Below, in pieces: positions 48,735-57,612 of a DNA stretch of 64,000 bases; the first letter of the stretch is position 1, and every line of letters begins with the position of its first letter. Location of the stretch: positions 1 through 64,000 of the forward strand of contig JAGRGB010000101.1 in the NCBI GenBank assembly GCA_020445745.1, in the 5' to 3' direction. The notes beneath the pieces are model-generated. The model made no database searches, was not told the origin of the DNA, and saw only the letters and a list, made by a program, of their open reading frames with translations. The translations under genes and the position numbers were made by a program. This stretch comes from Rhodocyclaceae bacterium. GTDB lineage: Bacteria > Pseudomonadota > Gammaproteobacteria > Burkholderiales > Rhodocyclaceae.

Positions 48735-49859
48735 TCACAGCGGCACCCCGATATGGCGGGTGGCGATCGCGAACACCGCGTCCATCAGGATCACCGCGGT
48801 GATCGCCGAGACCACCGACGCGGTGGTGTTGGCCGACAGGCTCTCGGTATTGGGCTTGACCCGCAAGCCGAAATGGCAGGCCACCAGCGCGATCACCACG
48901 CCGAACACCGCGCCCTTGGCGACCGCGATGTAGAGGTTGGCGATCGGCACCACGCCGGGCAGGGTCTGCAGGAAGAAGCCGAAGCCGATGCCGAGCTGCA
49001 GCCGCGCCGAGACCATGCCGCCGAGGATCGCCACGCCGCTCGCCCACAGCACCAGCAGCGGCATCGCCACCGCCAGCGCCATGACCTTGGGCAGCACCAG
49101 CCGGACATGTCGCGAGATGCCCATCGTCGCCAGCGCGTCGATCTCTTCGGTGACCCGCATGACCCCGAGCTGCGCGGTCATCGCCGAGCCGGAACGGCCG
49201 GCCACCAGCACCGAGACGAGCACCGGCCCGAGCTCGCGGATGATCCCCAGGCCGAGGATGTTGACGATGAAGATGTCGGCGCCGAAGGCCTTCAGCTGCA
49301 GCGCGGAGAGATAGGACAGCACCACACCGATCAGGAAGCCGACCAGCGCGGTCACCGCCATCGCCTGCACGCCGGTCTTGTACAGATTGGCCGAGAACTC
49401 CTTGATCGGCCACAGCCCGGGGCGCACGCACAGATAGGCCAGATCGATGGCGAGCTGGCCGAGCAGGTGCAACAGCCCGGCGAAATGGGCCATCAGGCCC
49501 AGCAGCGGATCGCCGAGGGTGTGGATCGGCGCCAGCCAGTGCCGCGGCCTGGTCGGCAGGCGGGCAGCGCCAAGGGCCTCGACGGCCTCGATCACGCGCA
49601 GCAGTTCGGGCGCGGCCGACAGGCGCCCGGGGCGCGCCTGCCGCCAGTGGCGCCACAGCAGTTGCGCACCGAAGTTGTCGAGACGGCTGACCCCGCCGAG
49701 ATCCCACGACGCGACGCTGCGGGCCTGGTCGAGCAGCTGGCGCATCCGGCGCAGCTCGGGCGACAGTGCGCGCAGCGTCCATTCGCCGCGCAGCACCACC
49801 ACGCCCTGGCACACCGTCAGCTCCGGAGCCGTACCGCGCACCGCGCTACCCGCCCGCAC
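48735..49859 (-). CDS. MlaE-family permease with N-terminal STAS domain
   Basis: 374 residues. The N-terminal ~100 residues form a STAS-like domain (VVVLRGEWTLRALSPELRRM; WDLGGVSRLDNFGAQLLW), a fusion of the MlaB-type regulator to the permease. The MlaE domain follows with five to six membrane segments and GAVFGVVIALVACHFGLRV; ELGPVLVSVLVAGRSGSAMTAQLG carries the EGPV-like family motif. The start overlaps the ppx stop by 14 bp. It belongs to a retrograde or anterograde phospholipid transport system. Confidence 0.92.
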   Translation of the reverse strand: MRAGSAVRGTAPELTVCQGVVVLRGEWTLRALSPELRRMRQLLDQARSVASWDLGGVSRLDNFGAQLLWRHWRQARPGRLSAAPELLRVIEAVEALGAARLPTRPRHWLAPIHTLGDPLLGLMAHFAGLLHLLGQLAIDLAYLCVRPGLWPIKEFSANLYKTGVQAMAVTALVGFLIGVVLSYLSALQLKAFGADIFIVNILGLGIIRELGPVLVSVLVAGRSGSAMTAQLGVMRVTEEIDALATMGISRHVRLVLPKVMALAVAMPLLVLWASGVAILGGMVSARLQLGIGFGFFLQTLPGVVPIANLYIAVAKGAVFGVVIALVACHFGLRVKPNTESLSANTTASVVSAITAVILMDAVFAIATRHIGVPL

Positions 49860-51360
49860 TGCCGAGGGGCAGCACCGCCGGCTCGGTACGCAGCTTCAGC
49901 TTGCGCCCGATCGTGGTCCATTGGGCCTGCTCCTCCTGCAGCGAGGCCTCGGTCAGCGGCAGGCCGGCCAGCCATTGATCGTCGCACACCAGTTCGTGCC
50001 CGCCATCCACCGCCCGCAGGCGCACCGGCGGCAGACCGCGCCCGTCGCGGGCCCGATGCAGCACCACGGCGAGACGCAGGCACAGGATCATCGACCAGTC
50101 GACGCTGCCCGGGTCGATCGCGGCGACCCGCGCGAGCTTGCCGCGATGGGCCAGCACCAGCCGCGACAGCCGCCCCTGGTCCATCCGCGAGAACCCCGGC
50201 ATGTCGGCGTTGGCGAGGATGTAGGAGCTGTGCTTGTGGTAGCTGGAATGGGCGATCGAAATGCCGATCTCGTGCAATTGTGCGGCCCAGTCGAGAAAGC
50301 GGCCGTCGGGATCGAGCGGATCGCGCACGCGCGGCAACAGCTCGGCGAGCAGCATGCGCGCGGTCGACGTGACCTCGGCGGCGTGGGCGGCATCCACCTG
50401 GTAGCGCTCGAGGAAGGCGAGCACGGTGGCATCACGCAGGTCGTGATGATGGTAGCGGCCGAGCAGGTCGTAGAGCACCCCGAGGCGCAGCGCCCCCTCC
50501 GAGAACAGCATCCGCTCCAGCTCGAACTCCCGGAACACCGCGCTCATGATCGCGAAGCCACCGAGCAGCACCGGTCGGCGGTCGGGCTTGATGCCGGACA
50601 GCTCCAGCTTGTCGAGCGAACCCGCCTTGAGGAGCACGCCGCGCAGATTGTCGAGGCCCTCGCGGGTGATCGCATCACCCGCGAGGCCGTTTTGCTGGAG
50701 GATCTCGAAGAGTCCCTTGGCCGTGCCGCTGCTGCCCACCGCCTCCTCCCAGCCGAGCGCGCGATAGGGATGGGCGATCAGCTGCAGCTCCCGCCGCGCG
50801 GCGATCTCGGCTTCCTTCAGGCCGCGCTTGTCGATGCGCCCACCCGGGAAATAGCGCAGGCTGAAGGCGACGCAGCCCATGTACAGCGACTCCAGCATCA
50901 GCGGCTTGAAGCTCTTGCCGATGATGAACTCGGTGGAGCCGCCGCCGATATCGACGATCAGCTGCTGCTTGTGGGGATCCGGCAGGTTGTGGGCGACGCC
51001 GACGTAGATCAGCCGCGCCTCCTCGCGACCGGCGATGACCTCGATCGGAAAGCCCAGCGCGTGCTCGGCCCGCACCAGGAAATGCGGCGCGTTCTTGGCG
51101 ACCCGCAGGGTATTGGTGGCCACCGCGCGCACCGCATCCGGATCGAATCCACTCAGGCGCTCGCCGAAGCACTGCAACGCGATCAGTGCCCGCTCCTGGG
51201 CGGCATCGTCGATGCGCTTGTCCGACGACAGGCCGGCAGCGAGCCGCACCGGTTGCTTGATGCCGTCGAGCGGATAGATCTGGTCGTTGACGATGCGCCC
51301 GATCTGCAGCCGGAAGCTGTTGGAGCCCAGGTCGACCGCCGCGATCAATTCTGTTGTCAT
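49846..51360 (-). CDS. ppx: Exopolyphosphatase (Ppx/GppA family)
   Basis: 504 residues, typical of Ppx. The ASKHA fold is seen in AAVDLGSNSFRLQIGRI and IVDIGGGSTEFIIG, with GREEARLIYVGV near residue 140. An HD-like C-terminal domain follows. It degrades polyphosphate or pppGpp. The gene is divergent from ppk (147 bp between starts), so both enzymes of polyphosphate turnover meet at one regulatory region. Its 3' end overlaps the MlaE-like gene. Confidence 0.94.
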   Translation of the reverse strand: MTTELIAAVDLGSNSFRLQIGRIVNDQIYPLDGIKQPVRLAAGLSSDKRIDDAAQERALIALQCFGERLSGFDPDAVRAVATNTLRVAKNAPHFLVRAEHALGFPIEVIAGREEARLIYVGVAHNLPDPHKQQLIVDIGGGSTEFIIGKSFKPLMLESLYMGCVAFSLRYFPGGRIDKRGLKEAEIAARRELQLIAHPYRALGWEEAVGSSGTAKGLFEILQQNGLAGDAITREGLDNLRGVLLKAGSLDKLELSGIKPDRRPVLLGGFAIMSAVFREFELERMLFSEGALRLGVLYDLLGRYHHHDLRDATVLAFLERYQVDAAHAAEVTSTARMLLAELLPRVRDPLDPDGRFLDWAAQLHEIGISIAHSSYHKHSSYILANADMPGFSRMDQGRLSRLVLAHRGKLARVAAIDPGSVDWSMILCLRLAVVLHRARDGRGLPPVRLRAVDGGHELVCDDQWLAGLPLTEASLQEEQAQWTTIGRKLKLRTEPAVLPLGSAGG

Positions 51361-51507
51361 GATGCGTTTCCGGTTCACACGGCCACGGACGGCCTCCCAA
51401 GCGGCGATTGTACACGGCGAAGCGTGCCGCCGCGGCTTGCCCGACCATCCTGTCGAAGTGCAAACTTCCCGGATTGCCCTGCTTTCGGCGAGCGCCCGAT
51501 CGACACC

Positions 51508-53583
51508 ATGAACCACCCAGCGGAGCGGATCGAACCAGAACAGCGCCATTTCATCAATCGCGAGCTGTCGCTGCTGCAGTTCCAGCGACGGGTGCTGGCC
51601 CAGGCCGCCGATCCGACCGTACCGCTGCTCGAGCGGCTGCGCTTCGTCTGCATCGTCTCCAGCAATCTCGACGAGTTCTTCGAGGTGCGGGTGGCCGGCA
51701 TCAAGGAGCAGATGCGCCTATCGGCCGGCGGCACCGATCGCGACGGTCTCAAGCCGGCCGAACTCAACGACCGGGTCAGTCGCGAGGTGCACGAGATCAT
51801 CGCCGAGCAGTACCAGCTGCTCAACGACGAGATCCTGCCGGCGCTCGACGCCGAGGGCATCCGCTTCCTGAGGCGCGCCGAGTGGACCGATGCCCAGCGC
51901 GCCTGGATCACGGATTTCTTCCAGCGCCAGGTTCTGCCCGTGCTGACCCCGATCGGCCTCGACCCGGCCCATCCGTTCCCGCGGCTGCTCAACAAGAGCC
52001 TCAATTTCGCGGTCGAGCTGGACGGTCGCGACGCCTTCGGCCGCAACTCCGGCACCGCCATCGTGCAGGCGCCGCGCACCCTGCCACGGGTGATCCAGCT
52101 GCCGTCGGAGATCACCGGCGTCGACCACGGCTTCGTGTTCCTGTCGTCGATCCTCCACGCCCATGTCGGCGACCTGTTCTCCGGCATGCGGGTGCGCGGC
52201 TGCTACCAGTTCCGCGTGACCCGCAATTCCGACCTGTTCGTCGACGAGGAGGAGGTCAAGGATTTGCGCGTCACGCTGAAGGGCGAACTGCACCAGCGCC
52301 ATTTCGGCGACGCGGTGCGCCTCGAGGTGGCCGACAACTGCTCCGAGCAGATGATGAGCTTCCTGCTGCGCCAGTTCGGCCTGAGTCAGGGCGACCTCTA
52401 CCAGACCCCCGGCATCGTCAACCTGGCGCGCCTGATCCAGGTGCCGGACCGGGTACCGCGGTCCGATCTCAAGTACCAGCCGTTCGAACCCGGCCTGCCG
52501 GCGGCAGTCGAGCGCAAGGTGTCGCTGTTCGAGGTGCTGCGGCGCCAGGACATCCTGCTGCACCACCCGTTCCAGAGCTTCGCCCCGGTGATCGAACTGA
52601 TCCGCGCCGCCGCCGACGATCCGCGCGTGGTCGCGATCAAGATGACGGTGTATCGCACCGGCACCGACTCGGTGCTGATGGAACACCTGATCCGTGCCGC
52701 CCAGAAGGGCACCGAGGTGACCGTCGTGCTGGAACTGATGGCGCGCTTCGACGAGGAAGCCAACATCGGCTGGGCGGCCAAGCTCGAGGAGGTCGGCGCC
52801 CACGTGGTATATGGCGTGTTCGGCTACAAGACCCACGCCAAGATGCTGATGCTGGTACGCCGCGAGGAGCACGGGCTGCGCCGCTATGTGCATCTGGGCA
52901 CCGGCAACTACCACCCGCGTACCACGCGCTTCTATACCGACTTCGGCCTGATGACCGCCCACGAGGGCATCTGCGCCGACGTCGCCGAGATCTTCAAGCA
53001 GCTCACCGGCCTCGGCCAGGCGAGCACGCTCCAGTATCTGTGGCAGGCGCCCTTCACGCTCCACGCCAACGTCATCGAATCGATCCGCAGCGAAGCCGAG
53101 ATCGCCGCCGCCGGCGGCAAGGCACGCATCGTCGCGAAGATGAACGCGCTGCTCGAGCCGAAGACCATCGAGGCGCTCTACCAGGCTTCCCAGGCCGGCG
53201 TCGCGATCGACCTGATCGTGCGCGGCCCGTGCGCACTGCGCCCCGGGGTACCCGGATTGTCCGAGAACATCCGGGTGCGCTCGATCATCGGCCGCTTCCT
53301 CGAGCACCACCGCATATTCCTGTTCGGCGCCGGTGGCGACAACCGCGTGTACCTGTCGAGCGCCGACTGGATGGACCGCAACTTCTTCCGCCGCATCGAG
53401 ACCGCCTTCCCGGTGCTCGACCCGAAACTCAAGCGCCGCGTCATCCGCGAAGGCCTGCGCAGCTACCTCGCCGACAACGGCCAATCCTGGGAACTGCAGG
53501 AACATGGCGGCTACCGCCGGCGCAGCGCGCGCGGCAAGCTGCGGGTCGCCCAGTGGCAACTGCTCGACGAACTGAGCGGGTGA
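51508..53583 (+). CDS. ppk: Polyphosphate kinase 1
   Basis: 691 residues, the standard Ppk1 length. It polymerises phosphate from ATP. The N-terminus carries FINRELSLLQFQRRVL. The phosphohistidine region is YVHLGTGNYHPRTTRFYTDFGL. A second conserved segment is EHHRIFLFGAGGDNRVYLSSADWMDRN. The ATG at 51508 gives the usual MNH start. The divergent partner is ppx. The 207 bp after the stop (53584-53790) hold no gene. Confidence 0.97.
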   Translation: MNHPAERIEPEQRHFINRELSLLQFQRRVLAQAADPTVPLLERLRFVCIVSSNLDEFFEVRVAGIKEQMRLSAGGTDRDGLKPAELNDRVSREVHEIIAEQYQLLNDEILPALDAEGIRFLRRAEWTDAQRAWITDFFQRQVLPVLTPIGLDPAHPFPRLLNKSLNFAVELDGRDAFGRNSGTAIVQAPRTLPRVIQLPSEITGVDHGFVFLSSILHAHVGDLFSGMRVRGCYQFRVTRNSDLFVDEEEVKDLRVTLKGELHQRHFGDAVRLEVADNCSEQMMSFLLRQFGLSQGDLYQTPGIVNLARLIQVPDRVPRSDLKYQPFEPGLPAAVERKVSLFEVLRRQDILLHHPFQSFAPVIELIRAAADDPRVVAIKMTVYRTGTDSVLMEHLIRAAQKGTEVTVVLELMARFDEEANIGWAAKLEEVGAHVVYGVFGYKTHAKMLMLVRREEHGLRRYVHLGTGNYHPRTTRFYTDFGLMTAHEGICADVAEIFKQLTGLGQASTLQYLWQAPFTLHANVIESIRSEAEIAAAGGKARIVAKMNALLEPKTIEALYQASQAGVAIDLIVRGPCALRPGVPGLSENIRVRSIIGRFLEHHRIFLFGAGGDNRVYLSSADWMDRNFFRRIETAFPVLDPKLKRRVIREGLRSYLADNGQSWELQEHGGYRRRSARGKLRVAQWQLLDELSG

Positions 53584-53790
53584 CCGGGGCGCGGGCCGCC
53601 GATCTTCCGATCACCGTCGTCGCATCCCGGCGCCCGACCGGGCGACGGCGACGCCCGCGCCCTTCGCGGCTTCACGCGGCGCGTCCTCCTTGGCTAAACT
53701 GATCCACGGCCTCCCGGCGGCGAGCCGCCATTCTCCGCTGCTCGCAAGATCCCGGCGCATGGACAATCAACCAGCCAGAGGCGTTCGGAC

Positions 53791-55644
53791 ATGCAGGAAA
53801 TACCAGGCGCGGATGTCGCGCTGATCGAGGCGTGGATCGCCAAGGGACGCTTCGAGCGGGCGCTGAAGCCGCTCGAAGCACTCGCCCTCGACAACCCGAC
53901 GAGCGCGCGGGTGTGGAAGAACCTGGGCGTCGTCCACCAGAAGCTCGGCCACCACGATCAGGCCGAGAAACACCTGGCCCACGCCATCGAGCTGGACGGG
54001 AGCGACGTCGATGCCCACTGCTCGCTGGGCGGTGTCTATCTTTCCCAGGGGAAACTGGACGAGGCGACGGCATCGTTCGAACGCGGCCTCGAACTGTCGG
54101 CCAACGGCAGCACCTTCGCGCTGTTGAACTACCTGGCGATCCGCGCCCGCACCGGCACGCTCGACGCGGCGCTTCCCCGGTTCGCCGCCGCCCTCGAGGC
54201 CGGCGCCCGCAGCTGCCGGCAAGACATCGACGCCGGCCGCAACCTGCCGTGGGCCTGCTTCGACCTCGCCCAGTTCCACCTGTTGCGCGGCGAGCGGGTC
54301 GCGAGCAGCGCGGCCATCACCGAGGCCGTGCGCCTCGCCAACGCCAGCTGGCAACTCGACTCGGCGACCGCCATCTACCGGCTCATGGCGGAATCGCCCG
54401 AAGCAGCGACACGCGCGGGCGCCGTCGAGATCCTGGCGCTGATCGACACGCTGAAGCAGGAATACTTCGCGGAACCGGACCACAAGCGCTGCTTCGTGAT
54501 GATGCCGTTCGGCAAGAAGCTCGACGCGTCAGGCCGGGAAGTGGACTTCGACGAGGTATACGAGACCTTCATCAAGCCGACGATCGAGAGCGAGGGACTC
54601 GAGTCCATTCGCTGCGACGAGGTGGACGAGGCGGGCAATATCCACAACCGGATGTTCCAGTTGATCTGGCGCGCGGAAGTGGCCATCGCCGACGTGAGCA
54701 TTCCGAATCCCAATGTCTTCTACGAGTTGGGCATCCGCCATGCGCTGCACAAGGCGGTGACCGTGATCATCCGCAATCGCAACGCCAAGCTGCCGTTCAA
54801 CATCGCCAACCTGAACGCCATCGAGTACGACTTCGACCGCGGTGCGCACGACGAGGAGGCACGCCGGCGAATCCGCAGGGCCGTATCCGTCGGTCTCCGC
54901 GACGGTCAGTCCGACAGCCACGTCAGCGAGACCCTCGACCTGCGGATATCCGACCGGCCCCGGGTGATCGGCAGCTGCGACATCTACAGCTATCCGATCC
55001 GCGGCAGCCACCGCAAGCTGGCGCTGATCACCGGTGATCTGCGCAACGTGCGCGGCATCGACGTATGGGTGAATTCCGAGAACACCAACATGCAGATGGC
55101 GCGCTACTACGACTTCGCCATCTCGAGCATGATTCGCTACGAAGGAGCCCGCAAGACGCGCACCGGCCATGTCGCCGAAGACCTGATCCAGAAGGAACTG
55201 GACGAGATCATGGCTGGCGAACGCAGTGTGCCGGAAGGCACGGTGATCGCGACCGGGCCCGGCGAACTGAGCCGGTACGGCGTGCGGGCGGTCTTCCACG
55301 CCGCCTCCGTGCGCGGTGCCATCGGCTACGGCTACGAACCCGTGCGCGACATCCATCGATGCGTCACCAACGCCCTGGCGCTGATCGACGACCCGGCCAG
55401 CAACGTCGCCGGCAGCGGGCTCGCGAGCATTCTGATCCCGTTGCTGGGCATCGGCTTCACCCGCGGCGATTTTCGCCCGGTCCTGAACCGCCAGATCGAA
55501 GCCGCCCTCGAGTATCTCGCCGGGCATCCCGAATCCAGCGTCGACAGCGTGTATTTCCTGGCCTGGAGCGAACAGGAACTGGCCCTCTGCCAGTCCGTCC
55601 TGCGCTCGTTCGACGTGCTCGACGCGCCGGTCCGGGCGCACTAG
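53791..55644 (+). CDS. TPR - nucleotide (DRHyd-like) - macro domain protein
   Basis: 617 residues in three parts. Residues ~5-200 form tetratricopeptide repeats (WKNLGVVHQKLGHHDQAEKHLAHAIEL; CSLGGVYLSQGKLDEATASFERGL). Residues ~228-350 form a nucleoside-2-deoxyribosyltransferase-like domain: CFVMMPFG, DEVYETFIKPTIESEGL and ADVSIPNPNVFYELGIRHAL, whose D/N/E spacing matches the active-site pattern of that superfamily. Residues ~410-610 form a macro domain: GDLRNVRGIDVWVNSENTN, GTVIATGPGEL, VRAVFHAASVRG, SILIPLLGIGFTRG. TPR plus this nucleotide domain is known in bacterial conflict proteins and the N-terminus of ASK kinases; adding a macro domain suggests handling ADP-ribose or a related nucleotide. 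The start at 53791 lacks a strong ribosome binding site. It starts a tight three-gene operon. Function is inferred. Confidence 0.8.
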   Translation: MQEIPGADVALIEAWIAKGRFERALKPLEALALDNPTSARVWKNLGVVHQKLGHHDQAEKHLAHAIELDGSDVDAHCSLGGVYLSQGKLDEATASFERGLELSANGSTFALLNYLAIRARTGTLDAALPRFAAALEAGARSCRQDIDAGRNLPWACFDLAQFHLLRGERVASSAAITEAVRLANASWQLDSATAIYRLMAESPEAATRAGAVEILALIDTLKQEYFAEPDHKRCFVMMPFGKKLDASGREVDFDEVYETFIKPTIESEGLESIRCDEVDEAGNIHNRMFQLIWRAEVAIADVSIPNPNVFYELGIRHALHKAVTVIIRNRNAKLPFNIANLNAIEYDFDRGAHDEEARRRIRRAVSVGLRDGQSDSHVSETLDLRISDRPRVIGSCDIYSYPIRGSHRKLALITGDLRNVRGIDVWVNSENTNMQMARYYDFAISSMIRYEGARKTRTGHVAEDLIQKELDEIMAGERSVPEGTVIATGPGELSRYGVRAVFHAASVRGAIGYGYEPVRDIHRCVTNALALIDDPASNVAGSGLASILIPLLGIGFTRGDFRPVLNRQIEAALEYLAGHPESSVDSVYFLAWSEQELALCQSVLRSFDVLDAPVRAH

Positions 55645-55657
55645 CGCCAACCTGCAG

Positions 55658-56368
55658 ATGACCGATTTCCAGAGAACCGGGCCGGCCAGGGTGCTGGTAC
55701 TGATGCCGATGCTGCCGGGCTACGAAGGCGTGCGCGAGACGGTGGCCACGGCAATCGCGGCTGCCGGCCTGGAGATGCTGCGCATGGAGGCCCTGCTCGA
55801 GGACTGGGAGTGGCTGGACTGGCTGGACGATGCCGTTCGCCACTGCGACCTCGTGCTGGCCGATCCGTCGCGGCACAACGCCTTCGTCATGTACGAACTC
55901 GCCGTCGCGCGCCCGCACGCCCGCCCCACCCTGGTCATTCTCGACCGGGACGATACCCAGCTCAGCGGCTCCCTCGACGGCACCCCGTTCCGGCTGTACG
56001 CGAATGACGCACTCGAAGCGTTCTCGGCACGGCTGTACCGCGACCTGCTGCAGCTCGCAGCGGCAGCCGGGCCGACGGGCGAGCCCGCCGATCCGGGGCG
56101 CTACCACGCCAGCGCCATCCGCCTGCTGGCGGAGTTCCGCAACGACACCGGCCTGCCCGTGGAGGCGGTCGACAGGGTCGCCTTCGGCGCCCGCCTCGGC
56201 CACGCGATGCAGCACGGCACCTTCGTCGATTCGCTCGCGCCCACTCCGCTCGGCGCGGCGGGCCTCCTCGCCGCGCTGATTGGCTCGTCGCGGATGGTCG
56301 AAGCGATGGCCGCGATCCGCGACTGGACGGACCGTCGCGGGCAGACCCGGAACCGGCACGATGGCTAG
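55658..56368 (+). CDS. DRHyd-like nucleotide-domain protein
   Basis: 236 residues, 13 bp after the TPR-macro gene. The N-terminal ~130 residues resemble the nucleoside-deoxyribosyltransferase-like domain of its neighbour: VLVLMPMLPGYEGVRETVATAIAAAGLE, then HCDLVLADPSRHNAFVMYELAVARPHARPTLVIL, with Asp, Asn and Glu at matching positions. The remaining ~100 residues are helical and unassigned. Likely processes or senses a nucleotide together with the upstream protein. The gene for a methyltransferase overlaps its end by 8 bp. Confidence 0.7.
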   Translation: MTDFQRTGPARVLVLMPMLPGYEGVRETVATAIAAAGLEMLRMEALLEDWEWLDWLDDAVRHCDLVLADPSRHNAFVMYELAVARPHARPTLVILDRDDTQLSGSLDGTPFRLYANDALEAFSARLYRDLLQLAAAAGPTGEPADPGRYHASAIRLLAEFRNDTGLPVEAVDRVAFGARLGHAMQHGTFVDSLAPTPLGAAGLLAALIGSSRMVEAMAAIRDWTDRRGQTRNRHDG

Positions 56369-57323
56369 CAGCCCCTGCATCTTCCAGGTCATGATCCACC
56401 ACGCGCAATCCGACGCGGTCGACGCCCTGCGCCTCCAGCGGCAGCTGCGACGGGGCGGCGTGCGCGCCGGCCTCGCCGACCTGTCGGACGCTGCCGCGGC
56501 TCGTCGCGCGCGGCATTCGCTGGCGCTGATCGGTGCCAACGGCAGCCGCCACCTTGCCGCCGGCTCGCTCCGCGACAGCTTCGACCTGGTGTTGGTCGGC
56601 GCCGACGCCGGACGAGGCCAGGCAGGCACCCCGTACCGGCGCATCGTCGCGCGTCTGACCGATTGCCCGCACCGCGTGCCGATCAGCGCCACGGCGCTGC
56701 AGGACGCCACGCGCCTGTCCTACGACGCCATCGCGGACCAGTTTGCGGACGTCTGGTTCGACGTGATGCCCGGCGAAGCGCTGGAATCCTTCGTCGCGCA
56801 ACTGCCCCGCGGCGCGAGCGTCCTCGACGCCGGCTGCGGCCCCGGCCACCACGCCCGTTTTTTCCGGCAGGCGGGCTTCGCACCGGTGGGCCTCGACCTG
56901 TCGCGCACGATGCTCGACATCGCCACCCGGAAGAACCACGGCATCCCGTTCGTCCGCGGTGACATCCTTGCAGGCGCCCTCCCCGCCGACCATTTCGACG
57001 CGGTGTGGTGCGCCGTCGCGCTCAATCACATACCCGCCGAATGTTGGCCACGTGCGCTGGGCAACCTCGTCGGCACCCTCAGGCCCGGCGGCACGATCGG
57101 ACTCAATGTCCAGATCGGCCGCGACAGCGAGATCGTCAGTCTCGGACACGACCACCGCTTCTTCGAGTACCCGACGGACGAACGGGCGATCGTCCGGGCC
57201 GTCGAGCCGCTCGGCGTGGATATCCGTGCCACCCATGTGGGCACCACCGCCCGCAACATCCACGGCCTGCCGCTGGAGATGCGCTTCGCAACCGTCGTCG
57301 GTACCAAGGCGCGGCCTGCGTGA
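56361..57323 (+). CDS. SAM-dependent methyltransferase with unknown N-terminal domain
   Basis: 320 residues. The C-terminal ~210 residues are a class I methyltransferase: motif I VLDAGCGPGHHARFF, motif II-like FAPVGLDLSRTMLDIA, and WCAVALNHIPAECWPRALGNL. The N-terminal ~110 residues (CIFQVMIHHAQSDAVDALRLQ; SFDLVLVGADAGRGQ) match no family I know; the alternating strand-helix look and LVLVGADA suggest another nucleotide-binding fold. Its ATG overlaps the preceding stop by 8 bp, so the three genes are coupled. The methyl acceptor is unknown. Confidence 0.78.
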   Translation: MASSPCIFQVMIHHAQSDAVDALRLQRQLRRGGVRAGLADLSDAAAARRARHSLALIGANGSRHLAAGSLRDSFDLVLVGADAGRGQAGTPYRRIVARLTDCPHRVPISATALQDATRLSYDAIADQFADVWFDVMPGEALESFVAQLPRGASVLDAGCGPGHHARFFRQAGFAPVGLDLSRTMLDIATRKNHGIPFVRGDILAGALPADHFDAVWCAVALNHIPAECWPRALGNLVGTLRPGGTIGLNVQIGRDSEIVSLGHDHRFFEYPTDERAIVRAVEPLGVDIRATHVGTTARNIHGLPLEMRFATVVGTKARPA

Positions 57324-57612
57324 GCGCAGCTGCCGGGCGACATCCAGCCTTCAGCCCTTGGGCGCCGTCCAGTGTCACCCGCCGGCTTGGTGGTCAGGGC
57401 GGGCGACGGTTTCGCGCCGGCATCCGGCCGGTCGCCCAAGGCATGGCGGTGTCCCGATCCGGCGCCGGCCTGCCGGTCGGCTGGCACAGCTAGTGGTCCG
57501 CTTCGCACGGCGCCAGGACGGACGTCCGAACCAGGGACCGATCGTTCGTCCCGGACGCTGGCCATTCGAGCAAGGCGCTCCTGCAGGGCCAGGACCAGTG
57601 CCGCGGACTTCT

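Noticed and set aside
38217..57323. TIR gene and the TPR-macro operon as one system
   Set aside because: They are ~15 kb apart with housekeeping genes such as ppk and the mla-like operon between them; no evidence of linkage.
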